Shown here: one piece after another, positions 1-6,062 of the stretch
Layout: each line of letters starts with the position of its first letter
Position numbering within the stretch: position 1 is the first letter of the stretch
Origin: Methylococcales bacterium
GTDB lineage: Bacteria; Pseudomonadota; Gammaproteobacteria; Methylococcales; Methylomonadaceae
Assembly: GCA_009692395.1 (NCBI GenBank)
Contig: SHZG01000143.1
Span: 1 to 6,311, forward strand
Direction: 5' to 3'
DNA: 6,311 nt
Made by a program: the position numbers and the translations under genes
Notes under the pieces: model-generated
The model's input: the letters and a program-made list of their open reading frames with translations, nothing else
The model's database searches: none
Told to the model about the DNA's origin: nothing

Positions 1-158
1 ATACGCAGAAAATAGAACGTAAAAACCTGAACTTTCGGACATGGATCAAACGACTCAATCGCAAGACCATTGGCTTCTCAAAACTAGAGTTGATGCACGA
101 CACCGTCATCGGTTTGCTTATCAACAAGGTCGAATTCGGGCGCGATATTGATTCATAA
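1..158 (+). CDS. IS1-family transposase, C-terminal 51 residues (5' end outside window)
   Basis: Reading from base 3, the frame is open from the window edge to a TAA at 156-158. It begins TQKIERKNLNFRTWIKRLNR and continues with FSKLELMHDTVIGLLINK. This matches the C-terminal end of IS1 InsB-type transposases, which carry IERxNLxLR, then RLxRKxxxFSK, then a HDxVIGxxxN segment. The Glu in the IER motif is probably the last acidic residue of the DDE catalytic triad; that assignment comes from family knowledge. The protein would cut and rejoin DNA at the IS ends. In IS1 it is often made by a -1 frameshift between two ORFs, which cannot be checked because the 5' part is missing. The visible part has no internal stop, so the copy may be recent. 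Confidence 0.85.
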   Translation, partial: TQKIERKNLNFRTWIKRLNRKTIGFSKLELMHDTVIGLLINKVEFGRDIDS

Positions 159-179
159 TTACAGATTTAACCCACTACC
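1..179 (+). mobile_element. Right end of an IS1-family insertion sequence (left part outside window)
   Basis: The interval contains the 3' end of an IS1-type transposase, stopping at 158. About 20 bases later comes ccactacc (172-179), whose complement begins GGTAGTGG. IS1 itself begins GGTGATG, and its transposase also ends shortly before the terminal repeat, so 179 is a sensible right boundary. The left end lies before the window, so neither the inverted repeat pair nor a target duplication (candidate gaaaaagag at 180-188) can be confirmed. The transposase identity is seen in the sequence; the exact boundary is inferred. Confidence 0.6.
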
Positions 180-416
180 GAAAAAGAGCTATCCCAATCT
201 AATTATCTAAGTCTTCTAAGAAGCGGAGTGAAAAGTGTTGGTATAGGTACAATTAGTGCTTGACTTACAGTGCCTTTTGAACCTGCTCCAATGATTATTA
301 GAGGAGTAACAATAGCTGCAACTACATTTCTTGTCGATTATTTTTCAGCAAAATTGGGTAATGAAACTAAGCAATTAAATTCATTAAAAACCCATTATGC
401 AATATTTAGCGAGTAG
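180..416 (+). pseudogene. Decayed 3' tail of an unidentified gene, apparently cut by the IS1 element
   Basis: One frame reads through 180-416 with a single internal TGA at 261-263 and ends at TAG 414-416. The residues before the TGA include NYLSLLRSGVKSVGIGTISA. Those after it include PMIIRGVTIAATTFLVDYFS, followed by a polar tail ending HYAIFSE. The mix of hydrophobic stretches and a polar C-terminus looks like real coding sequence rather than random DNA. It has no credible start: the ATG at 291 would give 41 residues but has no ribosome binding site. The most likely reading is the C-terminal end of a gene interrupted by the adjacent IS1 copy and since degraded. I do not recognise the family. 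A chance open frame in AT-rich DNA is the alternative. Confidence 0.4.
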
Positions 417-419
417 CCT

Positions 420-462
420 GTAGATTGTGGTTCGCAAGCTCACCCACAACCTACACTTTTTT
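420..462 (+). terminator. REP-like hairpin with T-run, possible intrinsic terminator
   Basis: GTAGATTGTGG (420-430) pairs with CCACAACCTAC (444-454): ten of eleven pairs match, around a 13-base loop. After CA comes a run of six T (457-462). A stem followed by a T-run fits Rho-independent termination of anything transcribed from the IS side. The loop sequence ttcgcaagctcac resembles the dispersed REP-type palindromes common between genes in many proteobacteria, so it may be a repeat-family member doubling as a terminator. Confidence 0.55.
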
Positions 463-464
463 AT

Positions 465-914
465 ATGTTGTTTCAATTAAAACAGGAGCAAACCAATGGC
501 AGGCGATATTTTGCAAGTGGGCGGATTATAAAGCAACAACAAAACTTTGTCCCGTTGCCGTATCGCCGTGTTAGTTTTCAGCCTTATCACGGTGACATGA
601 GCGAAGTGGCGATTACCGCGCATTTGTTAAATCGGGAAGTGTATCGGCGCACCGATGTGATTGTGCTGCACAATACCGATAATCAATATGCTGTCGCGGC
701 AGTGCAACGGCTGGATTCAGACAATTTATTCACCCGCTTAGCCGCTGTGGAAGTGTTAGCTTTGCCCGCTGATTGTGTGTATTTGCATGATGCCAATACC
801 GATGTTGCTAATCCGTCCGCGCTTGCCAAAAACACCCGCCCAGCACTACCACGTTTTGACAAACTCAGAATAGCTAGTGTGGGCTTATTTCGACTAACTC
901 ACGACACCACCTGA
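465..914 (+). CDS. Hypothetical protein, probably a frameshifted gene
   Basis: The open frame of 149 codons is not one I recognise. Its middle looks genuinely coding: from about residue 45 it runs MSEVAITAHLLNREVYRRTD, then VIVLHNTDNQYAVAAVQRLD, then a Leu/Val/Ala-rich stretch. There is no signal peptide, membrane segment or recognisable catalytic motif. The ATG at 465 sits against the upstream hairpin's T-run and has no ribosome binding site. A strong AGGAG (484-488), seven bases before an ATG at 496, instead starts MAGDILQVGGL in another frame, which stops at 529-531. The simplest explanation is that the true start is 496 and one base has been lost near 520-530, leaving the downstream frame orphaned. 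If so, only the part after about residue 20 reflects the original protein. Function unknown; a working gene starting at 465 is not excluded. Confidence 0.45.
   Translation: MLFQLKQEQTNGRRYFASGRIIKQQQNFVPLPYRRVSFQPYHGDMSEVAITAHLLNREVYRRTDVIVLHNTDNQYAVAAVQRLDSDNLFTRLAAVEVLALPADCVYLHDANTDVANPSALAKNTRPALPRFDKLRIASVGLFRLTHDTT
484..498 (+). promoter_or_regulatory. Ribosome binding site and ATG in a different frame from the main ORF
   Basis: AGGAG at 484-488 is followed by a seven-base spacer and ATG at 496-498, the best translation start in this part of the window. The reading frame it opens lasts only eleven codons (MAGDILQVGGL, stop TAA at 529-531). It points to a frameshift in the overlapping 465-914 gene rather than to a real 11-residue peptide. 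Confidence 0.5.
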
Positions 915-942
915 CATTGAGCAGTGACTGATGCTCTTAATG
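915..942 (+). repeat. Small imperfect hairpin after the hypothetical ORF
   Basis: CATTGAGCA (915-923) can pair with TGCTCTTAATG (932-942) through GAGCA/TGCTC and CATT/AATG, leaving a two-base bulge. There is no T-run directly after it; the nearest one starts about 25 bases on. It may help termination or mRNA stability, but it is weak. Confidence 0.25.
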
Positions 943-1073
943 TGATAGGGACTAAGCACTACAAAATAATTTTTTAACCTAACATCCCAGTTAAGCAATG
1001 ATAATTTGATTATTTACGATAGAATACTGCAATTGCGTGACTGCACACCTTAGGGGAATGGTCTCGTATTAAA

Positions 1074-1082
1074 TGATACAAT
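1074..1082 (+). promoter_or_regulatory. Possible extended -10 promoter for hflK-hflC
   Basis: TGATACAAT at 1074-1082 matches the extended -10 form (TG, one base, then TACAAT as the hexamer at 1077-1082). Transcription starting about seven bases later would give a leader of roughly 50 bases before the hflK ATG. No good -35 hexamer lies at the right distance, as extended -10 promoters allow. The call rests on this short match and on the need for some promoter between the orphan ORF and hflK. Confidence 0.3.
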
Positions 1083-1136
1083 CGTATGTGCGATAGAATC
1101 AATATCATCTTAACTAATCTAATTTTGGAGAAATGT

Positions 1137-2381
1137 ATGTCGTGGAATGAACCAGGCGGCGATAATAAAGACCCTTGGAGTGGTCGAGGTGATGATAAAA
1201 AACCATCTGATTTGGATGAAGTAATACGCTCATTGCAAGAGAAGTTAGCCAAAATTTTTGGCGGCGGTAATGGGGATGATGAGAACTCATCGGGCGGATC
1301 TTCTTCAAACAACTCACTGAAAGGTCTGGGGTTTGTTGCAGGTGGCGCGGTACTTTTATGGGGCTTAAGCGGCTTTTATATCGTTGATGAAGGCAATAAC
1401 GGTGTTGAAACTCGCTTTGGTAAATACACTATCACCACGCAATCAGGTTTAAACTGGCATCTGCCTAGTCCGATTGAGCGAGTTGATATTATCAATGTTA
1501 AACAACAACGCTTTATTGAAGTCGGTTATCGTGGTGTTGCGGGTACAGAGCAAACGGCTTCTGGCTCAGTGCCTAAAGAAGCTTTAATGCTGACCGCGGA
1601 TGAAAATATCGTTGATGTCAGTCTTAACGTGCGCTACGAAGTTGATAATGCCAAAGATTTTCTGTTCAGCGTTGCTAATCCAGCAGCGACCTTGAAACAA
1701 GTCACGGAAAGCGTAGAACGCGGCGTTATCGGTAGTAACACGATGGATTACGCGCTGACCGAAGGACGTAGTGATATTGCCATGAAAATTAAAACCGAAA
1801 TTCAAGAAGTGATGAATCGCTATCATGCAGGAATTTTGGTAACAGAAGTCAATCTTCAAGATGTACAGCCACCTGAAGAGGTTCAAAATGCCTTTGTCGA
1901 TGCCATTAAATCGCGTGAAGATAAAGAACGTTTAATTAATGAAGCCCAAGCCTATTTTAACGATGTCGTGCCTAAAGCACGCGGTGCAGCCGCTAGAAAG
2001 AAACAAGAAGCGGAAGGCTATAAAGAACAAGTGATTGCGCAAGCAACAGGTGATGCCAGTCGGTTTTCTCAATTGTTGTCAGAATATCAAAAATCTCCCG
2101 ATGTGACGCGTAAACGTCTTTACATTGAAGCCATAGAATCAGTGCTTTCCAATACGAATACTGTGATGGTCGATGTAAAAAACGGTACTAACAATATGCT
2201 GTATTTGCCATTAGACAAGCTATTGCAACAACAGCCGCCAGCCGCTAACGGCAGCAACCCAGTGCAAGCTATAACAGAACAACTCCCGTTAACAAAACCA
2301 AGCGTAGTAGAAAAACCTATCTCGGTTGATCGTAGTGCGGCGCGTGGACGTGATTTAAGAGGACGCAGTGATGCAGAATAA
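1137..2381 (+). CDS. hflK: HflK, SPFH-family membrane protein, FtsH protease modulator subunit
   Basis: HflK pairs with HflC in a large inner-membrane assembly that encloses FtsH and restrains its proteolysis of membrane and cytosolic substrates. The 414-residue product has the family layout. A cytoplasmic Gly/Asp-rich N-terminus starts MSWNEPGGDNKDPWSGRG and includes a Gly/Ser linker (about 42-60). One membrane helix follows (about 63-83), then the SPFH/band-7 domain (about 82-255, with VDEGNNGVETRFGKY just after the membrane). Next is a charged helical coiled-coil region (about 258-345) and a low-complexity Gln/Pro tail rich in Arg at the end. The length is close to E. coli HflK (419). I chose ATG 1137 rather than 1086 because GGAG (1127-1130) is six bases upstream and because MSWNEPGG is the typical family start; the extra 17 residues do not fit. 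The gene overlaps hflC by 11 bases, so the two are co-expressed. hflX, usually just upstream, is absent. Confidence 0.95.
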   Translation: MSWNEPGGDNKDPWSGRGDDKKPSDLDEVIRSLQEKLAKIFGGGNGDDENSSGGSSSNNSLKGLGFVAGGAVLLWGLSGFYIVDEGNNGVETRFGKYTITTQSGLNWHLPSPIERVDIINVKQQRFIEVGYRGVAGTEQTASGSVPKEALMLTADENIVDVSLNVRYEVDNAKDFLFSVANPAATLKQVTESVERGVIGSNTMDYALTEGRSDIAMKIKTEIQEVMNRYHAGILVTEVNLQDVQPPEEVQNAFVDAIKSREDKERLINEAQAYFNDVVPKARGAAARKKQEAEGYKEQVIAQATGDASRFSQLLSEYQKSPDVTRKRLYIEAIESVLSNTNTVMVDVKNGTNNMLYLPLDKLLQQQPPAANGSNPVQAITEQLPLTKPSVVEKPISVDRSAARGRDLRGRSDAE

Positions 2382-3225
2382 ATTATTGCTAGGGCTAGCC
2401 GCCGTATTGCTGCTGAGTATGACGTGTATTTTTACCGTGTCTGAAACTGAAAAAGCCATTAAATTTCGTTTAGGTGAATTCGTTAAAGATGATTACACAC
2501 CTGGAATACATTTCAAATTACCTTTGATCAACAACATCAAAAAGTTTGATGCGCGTATTCAAACGATGGCAGAAAAACCAGAACAATTTCTGACCTCTGA
2601 AAAGAAAAACGTCATTGTTGATTTGTTTGTTAAATGGCGCATTGGTAATGTAGCGACTTTTTATACTGCCACTGTGGGTGGTGATATTAATAAAGCGAAT
2701 GTTCTGCTGAATCAAACCATTAAAAATAAGATTCGTAGTGAATTTAGTGCGCGTAATATCAAACAATTGGTTTCAACGGATCGCAGTGAAATTCGTAATG
2801 TACTGATGGAAGAATCGAAAACTATCGCTCCTAAATTAGGTATTGATATTATTGATGTTCAAGTTATGCGGATTGATTTACCGAAAGAAGTCAGTAGCTC
2901 AGTCTTTAGACGAATGGAAGCAGAGCGAGAAAGTGTGGCGCGTGAATTTCGTTCACAAGGTGAAGAAGCCGCAGAAAAAAAACGCGCTGAAGCAGACAAA
3001 GCGCGGGTGGTTTTATTAGCCAATGCGTTTAGTGAAGCAGAAGTATTACGCGGTGAAGGTGATGCTAAATCAGCAGAAACTTATGCTAAAGCATTCGGTT
3101 CAGACATCGAGTTCTTTACGTTCTACCGTAGCTTAAATGCTTATAAAAAGACCTTTTCTAAATCCAGCATGATGGTCGTTGATCCTAATTCTGATTTCTT
3201 TCAGTATTTTAATAAACAAAAGTAA
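2371..3225 (+). CDS. hflC: HflC, SPFH-family membrane protein, FtsH protease modulator subunit
   Basis: HflC is the partner of HflK in the HflKC complex. The 284-residue protein has one N-terminal membrane helix (about 4-23, KLLLGLAAVLLLSMTCIFTV) with only a few residues before it. The SPFH/band-7 domain follows (about 21-180, with VSETEKAIKFRLGEF, PGIHFKLPL and VDLFVKWRI). Then comes a long Glu/Lys/Arg/Ala-rich coiled-coil helix (about 180-245), and a C-terminal segment ending FYRSLNAYKKTF and MMVVDPNSDFFQYF, typical of HflC. It is shorter than E. coli HflC (334), but no domain appears missing. ATG 2371 is preferred over the GTG at 2368 because AAGAGGA (2357-2363) lies seven bases before it. 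The start overlaps the end of hflK by 11 bases, which suggests translational coupling and balanced subunit amounts. Confidence 0.95.
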   Translation: MQNKLLLGLAAVLLLSMTCIFTVSETEKAIKFRLGEFVKDDYTPGIHFKLPLINNIKKFDARIQTMAEKPEQFLTSEKKNVIVDLFVKWRIGNVATFYTATVGGDINKANVLLNQTIKNKIRSEFSARNIKQLVSTDRSEIRNVLMEESKTIAPKLGIDIIDVQVMRIDLPKEVSSSVFRRMEAERESVAREFRSQGEEAAEKKRAEADKARVVLLANAFSEAEVLRGEGDAKSAETYAKAFGSDIEFFTFYRSLNAYKKTFSKSSMMVVDPNSDFFQYFNKQK

Positions 3226-3250
3226 GCGCGAATTCATTGGCGTGGTCAAC

Positions 3251-3289
3251 GTTTAAAGGCGCGACTCGTCGCGCTCACCTTATTTAAAC
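3251..3289 (+). repeat. Imperfect palindrome in the hflC-hisZ gap
   Basis: The outer arms GTTTAAA (3251-3257) and TTTAAAC (3283-3289) are exact complements. Inside is a second stem, GCGCGA (3259-3264) with TCGCGC (3269-3274) around a CTCG loop. Unpaired bases on the right side separate the two stems. The layout resembles REP-type intergenic palindromes. It has no T-run and directly precedes the strong terminator hairpin. Confidence 0.5.
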
Positions 3290-3294
3290 CTATA

Positions 3295-3326
3295 AAAACG
3301 CTCCGCCTAGGCGGGGCGTTTTGTTT
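3295..3326 (+). terminator. Strong intrinsic terminator or attenuator between hflC and hisZ
   Basis: AAAACGCTCCGCC (3295-3307) pairs fully with GGCGGGGCGTTTT (3310-3322), with one T-G wobble. The GC-rich core sits around the palindrome CCGCCTAGGCGG, and TTTTGTTT follows on the right. This is a classic Rho-independent terminator placed to end the hflKC transcript. The downstream T-run ends 17 bases before the hisZ ATG at 3344, leaving no room for a separate promoter after it. It could instead act as an attenuator giving partial read-through. Confidence 0.85.
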
Positions 3327-3343
3327 GAGTGGACACACAAAAT

Positions 3344-4531
3344 ATGCAAGCAAAAGACTCTTGGCTGTTACCCGATGGCATTGATGAAATTCTACCCGAA
3401 GAAGCCAAACAGCTGGAACACTTACGCGCTCAGCTTTTAGACCTGTTTGCGTGTTGGGGTTATGACCTTGTTATCCCACCTTTTATTGATTTTCTGGATT
3501 CTTTACTAACAGGGTCAGGGCATGATTTAGACCTCCAAACTTTCAAACTGACTGACCAAATCAGCGGTGAAATGTTGGGTATTCGTGCTGATATGACTCC
3601 GCAAGTGGCGCGTATTGATGCCCATAACTTAAAACGTGAAACACCAACACGCTTATGTTATGTCGGTACGATATTACACACACGCGGCGACCCGTTAGAA
3701 AAAACGCGTAGCCCCATGCAAATCGGCGCGGAACTGTATGGTCATGCGGGTAAAGAAAGCGATATTGAAGTCATTCGCTTAATGCTGGAAATGCTGGCAA
3801 TGACAGGTTTGCTAGACGTACATTTAGACTTAGGACACGTCGGTATTTATCGCGCTCTTGCCAAACAAGCGGAACTTACTTGCGCTCAAGAAAGTGAAAT
3901 ATTTGATGTCTTGCAACGCAAAGCACGTCCAGAATTAGCAGAACTGATGGACAGCTACGCCATCGCTGACGAACTGAAAACCCTGTTTTTAAAACTACCT
4001 GAACTCAATGGCAACCGTGAAGTGCTTAACAAAGCGAAAGCGATTTTTGCCCCCGCCAATGACGAAGTCCAACACGCACTTGCAGATTTAACAGCGATTG
4101 CCGATCAACTCACTGCCCGTTTTCCATCACTACCTGTTAGCTTTGACTTAGCCGAATTGCGTGGTTATCACTACCATACAGGCATGGTATTCGCTGCTTT
4201 CGTACCCACTGTCGGCAGAGAAATCGCCAGAGGCGGGCGTTATGACAACATCGGTGCCGTGTTTGGTCGCGCTCGTCCTGCTACAGGTTTTAGTGCTGAC
4301 TTAAAACACCTTGCCGCACTCAGCAAAAAAACGGGTAGCAAAACGCCCCACGCGCTGATTTTCGCGCCCTGTGATGACGATGCCGCGTTGACTGAAAAAA
4401 TCAGAGCCTTACGTGTTGAACATCAAGCTGTCGTCCAACAACTACCCGAACAAACAGGCACAGCCCAAGACATGGGTTGTACAGCCATCTTAGAATTCAT
4501 TAATCAACAATGGGTCGTTAGACCCTTATAA
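3344..4531 (+). CDS. hisZ: HisZ, ATP phosphoribosyltransferase regulatory subunit
   Basis: HisZ is a histidyl-tRNA-synthetase paralogue without aminoacylation activity. It joins the short form of HisG to make the active ATP phosphoribosyltransferase, the first and feedback-controlled step of histidine synthesis. The 395-residue product opens WLLPDGIDEILPEEA. It carries the class II motif 2 region (ADMTPQVARI about 82-91, RLCYVGTILHTRGDPLEKTR about 103-122), then DLAELRGYHYHTGMVFAAF (268-286), the HisZ version of the HisRS histidine-binding loop, and ARGGRYDNIGAVFG (295-308). It lacks the full C-terminal anticodon-binding domain of HisRS, and its length is normal for HisZ. ATG 3344 is preferred: it puts the family-typical WLLPDG near the N-terminus and has a weak GAGTGGA (3327-3333) ahead. 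An in-frame GTG at 3329 would add five residues but abuts the terminator T-run. HisG, expected elsewhere in the genome, should be the short form. Confidence 0.93.
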   Translation: MQAKDSWLLPDGIDEILPEEAKQLEHLRAQLLDLFACWGYDLVIPPFIDFLDSLLTGSGHDLDLQTFKLTDQISGEMLGIRADMTPQVARIDAHNLKRETPTRLCYVGTILHTRGDPLEKTRSPMQIGAELYGHAGKESDIEVIRLMLEMLAMTGLLDVHLDLGHVGIYRALAKQAELTCAQESEIFDVLQRKARPELAELMDSYAIADELKTLFLKLPELNGNREVLNKAKAIFAPANDEVQHALADLTAIADQLTARFPSLPVSFDLAELRGYHYHTGMVFAAFVPTVGREIARGGRYDNIGAVFGRARPATGFSADLKHLAALSKKTGSKTPHALIFAPCDDDAALTEKIRALRVEHQAVVQQLPEQTGTAQDMGCTAILEFINQQWVVRPL

Positions 4532-4544
4532 CGCTGGAATAATC

Positions 4545-5840
4545 ATGGGAAAAAATGTTGTCATCATCGGCACTCAATGGGGTGACGAAGGTAAAGGTAA
4601 ATTAGTCGACTTACTGACCGAACAAGCAAACGCCGTTATTCGTTTTCAAGGTGGGCATAACGCAGGACATACACTGGTTATCGACGGCAAAAAAACCGTA
4701 CTGCACCTGATTCCCTCAGGCATCCTGCATGAGGGTGTGCAGTGCATGATAGGTAATGGCGTGGTGTTATCACTGAATGCCTTATTTGAAGAAATTGGCG
4801 TGTTAGAAGCGGCAGGTATTGAAGTTAAAAGTCGCTTATCAATCAGCGAAGCCTGTACGCTAATTTTACCTGTTCACGTTGCCATCGACCAAGCACGCGA
4901 AAAAGCGCGCGGAGGCAAAGCCATTGGCACAACAGGACGCGGCATTGGCCCTGCTTATGAAGACAAAGCAGGTCGCAGAGGTTTACGCGCAGGTGATTTA
5001 CTCAATACAGAAACTTTTACGGAAAAACTCAAAGACTTATTGGATTATCACAACTTCATGCTGGTCAACTACTACCACACGGACGCAGTTGATTATGAGC
5101 AAACCCTAGCCGAAGCCCTGAGTTTAGGCGAACAAATCAAGCCCATGCTCACCGATGTCAGCGAAAACATCTATCGCCGCCAAGCCGCAGGTGAAAACCT
5201 ATTATTAGAAGGGGCGCAAGGTGCATTATTAGACCTAGACCACGGTACATTTCCCTATGTCACCTCCTCCAGCACCACCGCTGGCGGCGCGGCAACAGGT
5301 AGCGGCATTGGCCCATTAGATTTAGATTATGTACTAGGCATCACCAAAGCCTATTCAACTCGCGTCGGCAATGGTCCGTTCCCGTCTGAACTATTTGATG
5401 ATAACGGCAACCACCTAGGCACAAAAGGACATGAATTCGGTGCAACCACAGGACGCAAACGCCGCTGTGGTTGGTTTGATGCCGTCGCTATGCGTAAATC
5501 TGCAAAACTCAACAGCATCAGCGGTATTTGCTTAACCAAATTGGACGTATTAGACGGCTTAGAAAAAATCGGCATCTGCACCGCGTATAACCTAAACGGT
5601 GTAATCACTGAAACTGCTCCACTTGGTGCGGATCAATACGAACAATGTGAACCAGTCGTTGAATACATGACAGGCTGGGCTGATGGTACAACCGCTGGCG
5701 TAACCGACTTCAACGCCTTACCCGATACTGCTAAAGCCTACATCCAACGTTTAGAAGAATTGGTCGGCGTTAAAATCACCATTGTCTCCACAGGTTCAGA
5801 TAGAAACGAAACCATTATTTTGGAACATCCGTTTAGTTAA
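4545..5840 (+). CDS. purA: Adenylosuccinate synthetase
   Basis: PurA joins IMP and aspartate using GTP to form adenylosuccinate, the committed step from IMP to AMP, in the cytoplasm. At 431 residues it is full length (E. coli 432), and every key motif is present. These are GTQWGDEGKGKLVDLL (9-24) with the catalytic Asp14 and the nucleotide loop; GGHNAGHT (36-43) with catalytic His42; GTTGRGIGPAYEDKAGRRG (128-146) for IMP binding; EGAQGALLDLDHGT (222-235); STRVGNGPFPSE (271-282); the aspartate-binding loop FGATTGRKRR (298-307); TKLDVLDGL (331-339) for guanine recognition; and STGSDR (415-420). The ATG at 4545 gives the usual MGKNVVIIGTQWGDEG start, with a modest TGGAA (4535-4539) ahead. It starts 13 bases after hisZ, so the two are almost certainly co-transcribed. 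No clear intrinsic terminator follows directly. Confidence 0.98.
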   Translation: MGKNVVIIGTQWGDEGKGKLVDLLTEQANAVIRFQGGHNAGHTLVIDGKKTVLHLIPSGILHEGVQCMIGNGVVLSLNALFEEIGVLEAAGIEVKSRLSISEACTLILPVHVAIDQAREKARGGKAIGTTGRGIGPAYEDKAGRRGLRAGDLLNTETFTEKLKDLLDYHNFMLVNYYHTDAVDYEQTLAEALSLGEQIKPMLTDVSENIYRRQAAGENLLLEGAQGALLDLDHGTFPYVTSSSTTAGGAATGSGIGPLDLDYVLGITKAYSTRVGNGPFPSELFDDNGNHLGTKGHEFGATTGRKRRCGWFDAVAMRKSAKLNSISGICLTKLDVLDGLEKIGICTAYNLNGVITETAPLGADQYEQCEPVVEYMTGWADGTTAGVTDFNALPDTAKAYIQRLEELVGVKITIVSTGSDRNETIILEHPFS

Positions 5841-5980
5841 TTAAGTGATTATGAAAAAGTTTTTTAGGTAATAAATGACTGCCAGTCATATTCCCGATTG
5901 TTATATTCACTTAGATAGTTTTGAATTGTTCCAATGCTTTGGCACACTGCTATAGCTAACGCAGTATTTGTGATTATAAA
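5841..5980. other. Gap after purA with no confident gene
   Basis: This AT-rich stretch contains a small perfect hairpin, ATGACT/AGTCAT (5875-5880 with 5884-5889), and no T-run after it. Two weak reading frames compete. On the + strand, ATG 5875 follows an AGGT (5866-5869) and gives 26 residues (MTASHIPDCYIHLDSFELFQ...) to a TAG at 5953-5955. On the - strand, a frame without a start codon runs from the palindrome down to a TAA at 5864-5866 and reads TNTALAIAVCQSIGTIQNYL then SEYNNREYDWQSFIT. Either could be the remnant of a lost gene, or both may be chance. I cannot assign a product. Confidence 0.3.
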
Positions 5981-6056
5981 ACCGTTCGCCCTGAGCTGTG
6001 AGCTTGTCGAACAGTCGAAGGGCTATAGTTGGTTCGACAAACTCACCCTGAACGGT
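5981..6056. repeat. Composite REP-like intergenic palindrome
   Basis: The outer arms ACCGTTC (5981-5987) and GAACGGT (6050-6056) are exact complements. Nested inside, GAGCTTGTCGAAC (6000-6012) pairs with GTTCGACAAACTC (6032-6044) at twelve of thirteen positions. The left half also contains a GCCCT...AGGGC stem (from 5988, to 6022). The words CGCCCTGAGCT, GAGCTTGTCGAA and TCGAAGGGC belong to a palindromic repeat seen between genes in many bacterial genomes. Here the left hairpin appears enlarged, with a second GAGCTTGTCGAAC-type copy in its loop. It may end or stabilise the purA transcript, though no T-run follows. Confidence 0.75.
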
Positions 6057-6062
6057 CTCATT

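Noticed and set aside
261..263. In-frame TGA as selenocysteine
   Set aside because: No selenocysteine insertion hairpin or selenoprotein motif is recognisable, and the frame has no start; decay is the plain explanation.
496..531. Programmed -1 frameshift joining MAGDILQVGG to the downstream frame
   Set aside because: No slippery heptamer or obvious stimulatory structure is visible near the stop; a deletion or sequencing error is simpler.
1005..1025. TTGATT and TAGAAT as a sigma-70 promoter
   Set aside because: The two hexamers are only eight bases apart, far too close for a functional pair.
1086..1136. Upstream in-frame ATG for hflK adding 17 residues
   Set aside because: It has no ribosome binding site, the added residues are unlike the family, and ATG 1137 has GGAG at good spacing and the typical MSWNEPGG start.
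1010..1886. Minus-strand open frames opposite hflK
   Set aside because: They mirror a well-supported coding gene, have no recognisable motifs and read as low-quality protein.
2368..2370. GTG start for hflC
   Set aside because: The ribosome binding site would be only four bases away; ATG 2371 has the better seven-base spacing.
3329..3343. GTG start for hisZ
   Set aside because: It lies three bases after the terminator T-run, so its ribosome binding region would be inside the hairpin. The ATG at 3344 fits the family N-terminus.
4879..5608. Other open frames inside purA on both strands
   Set aside because: PurA is complete with all motifs in its own frame; these are shadows of its codon pattern.
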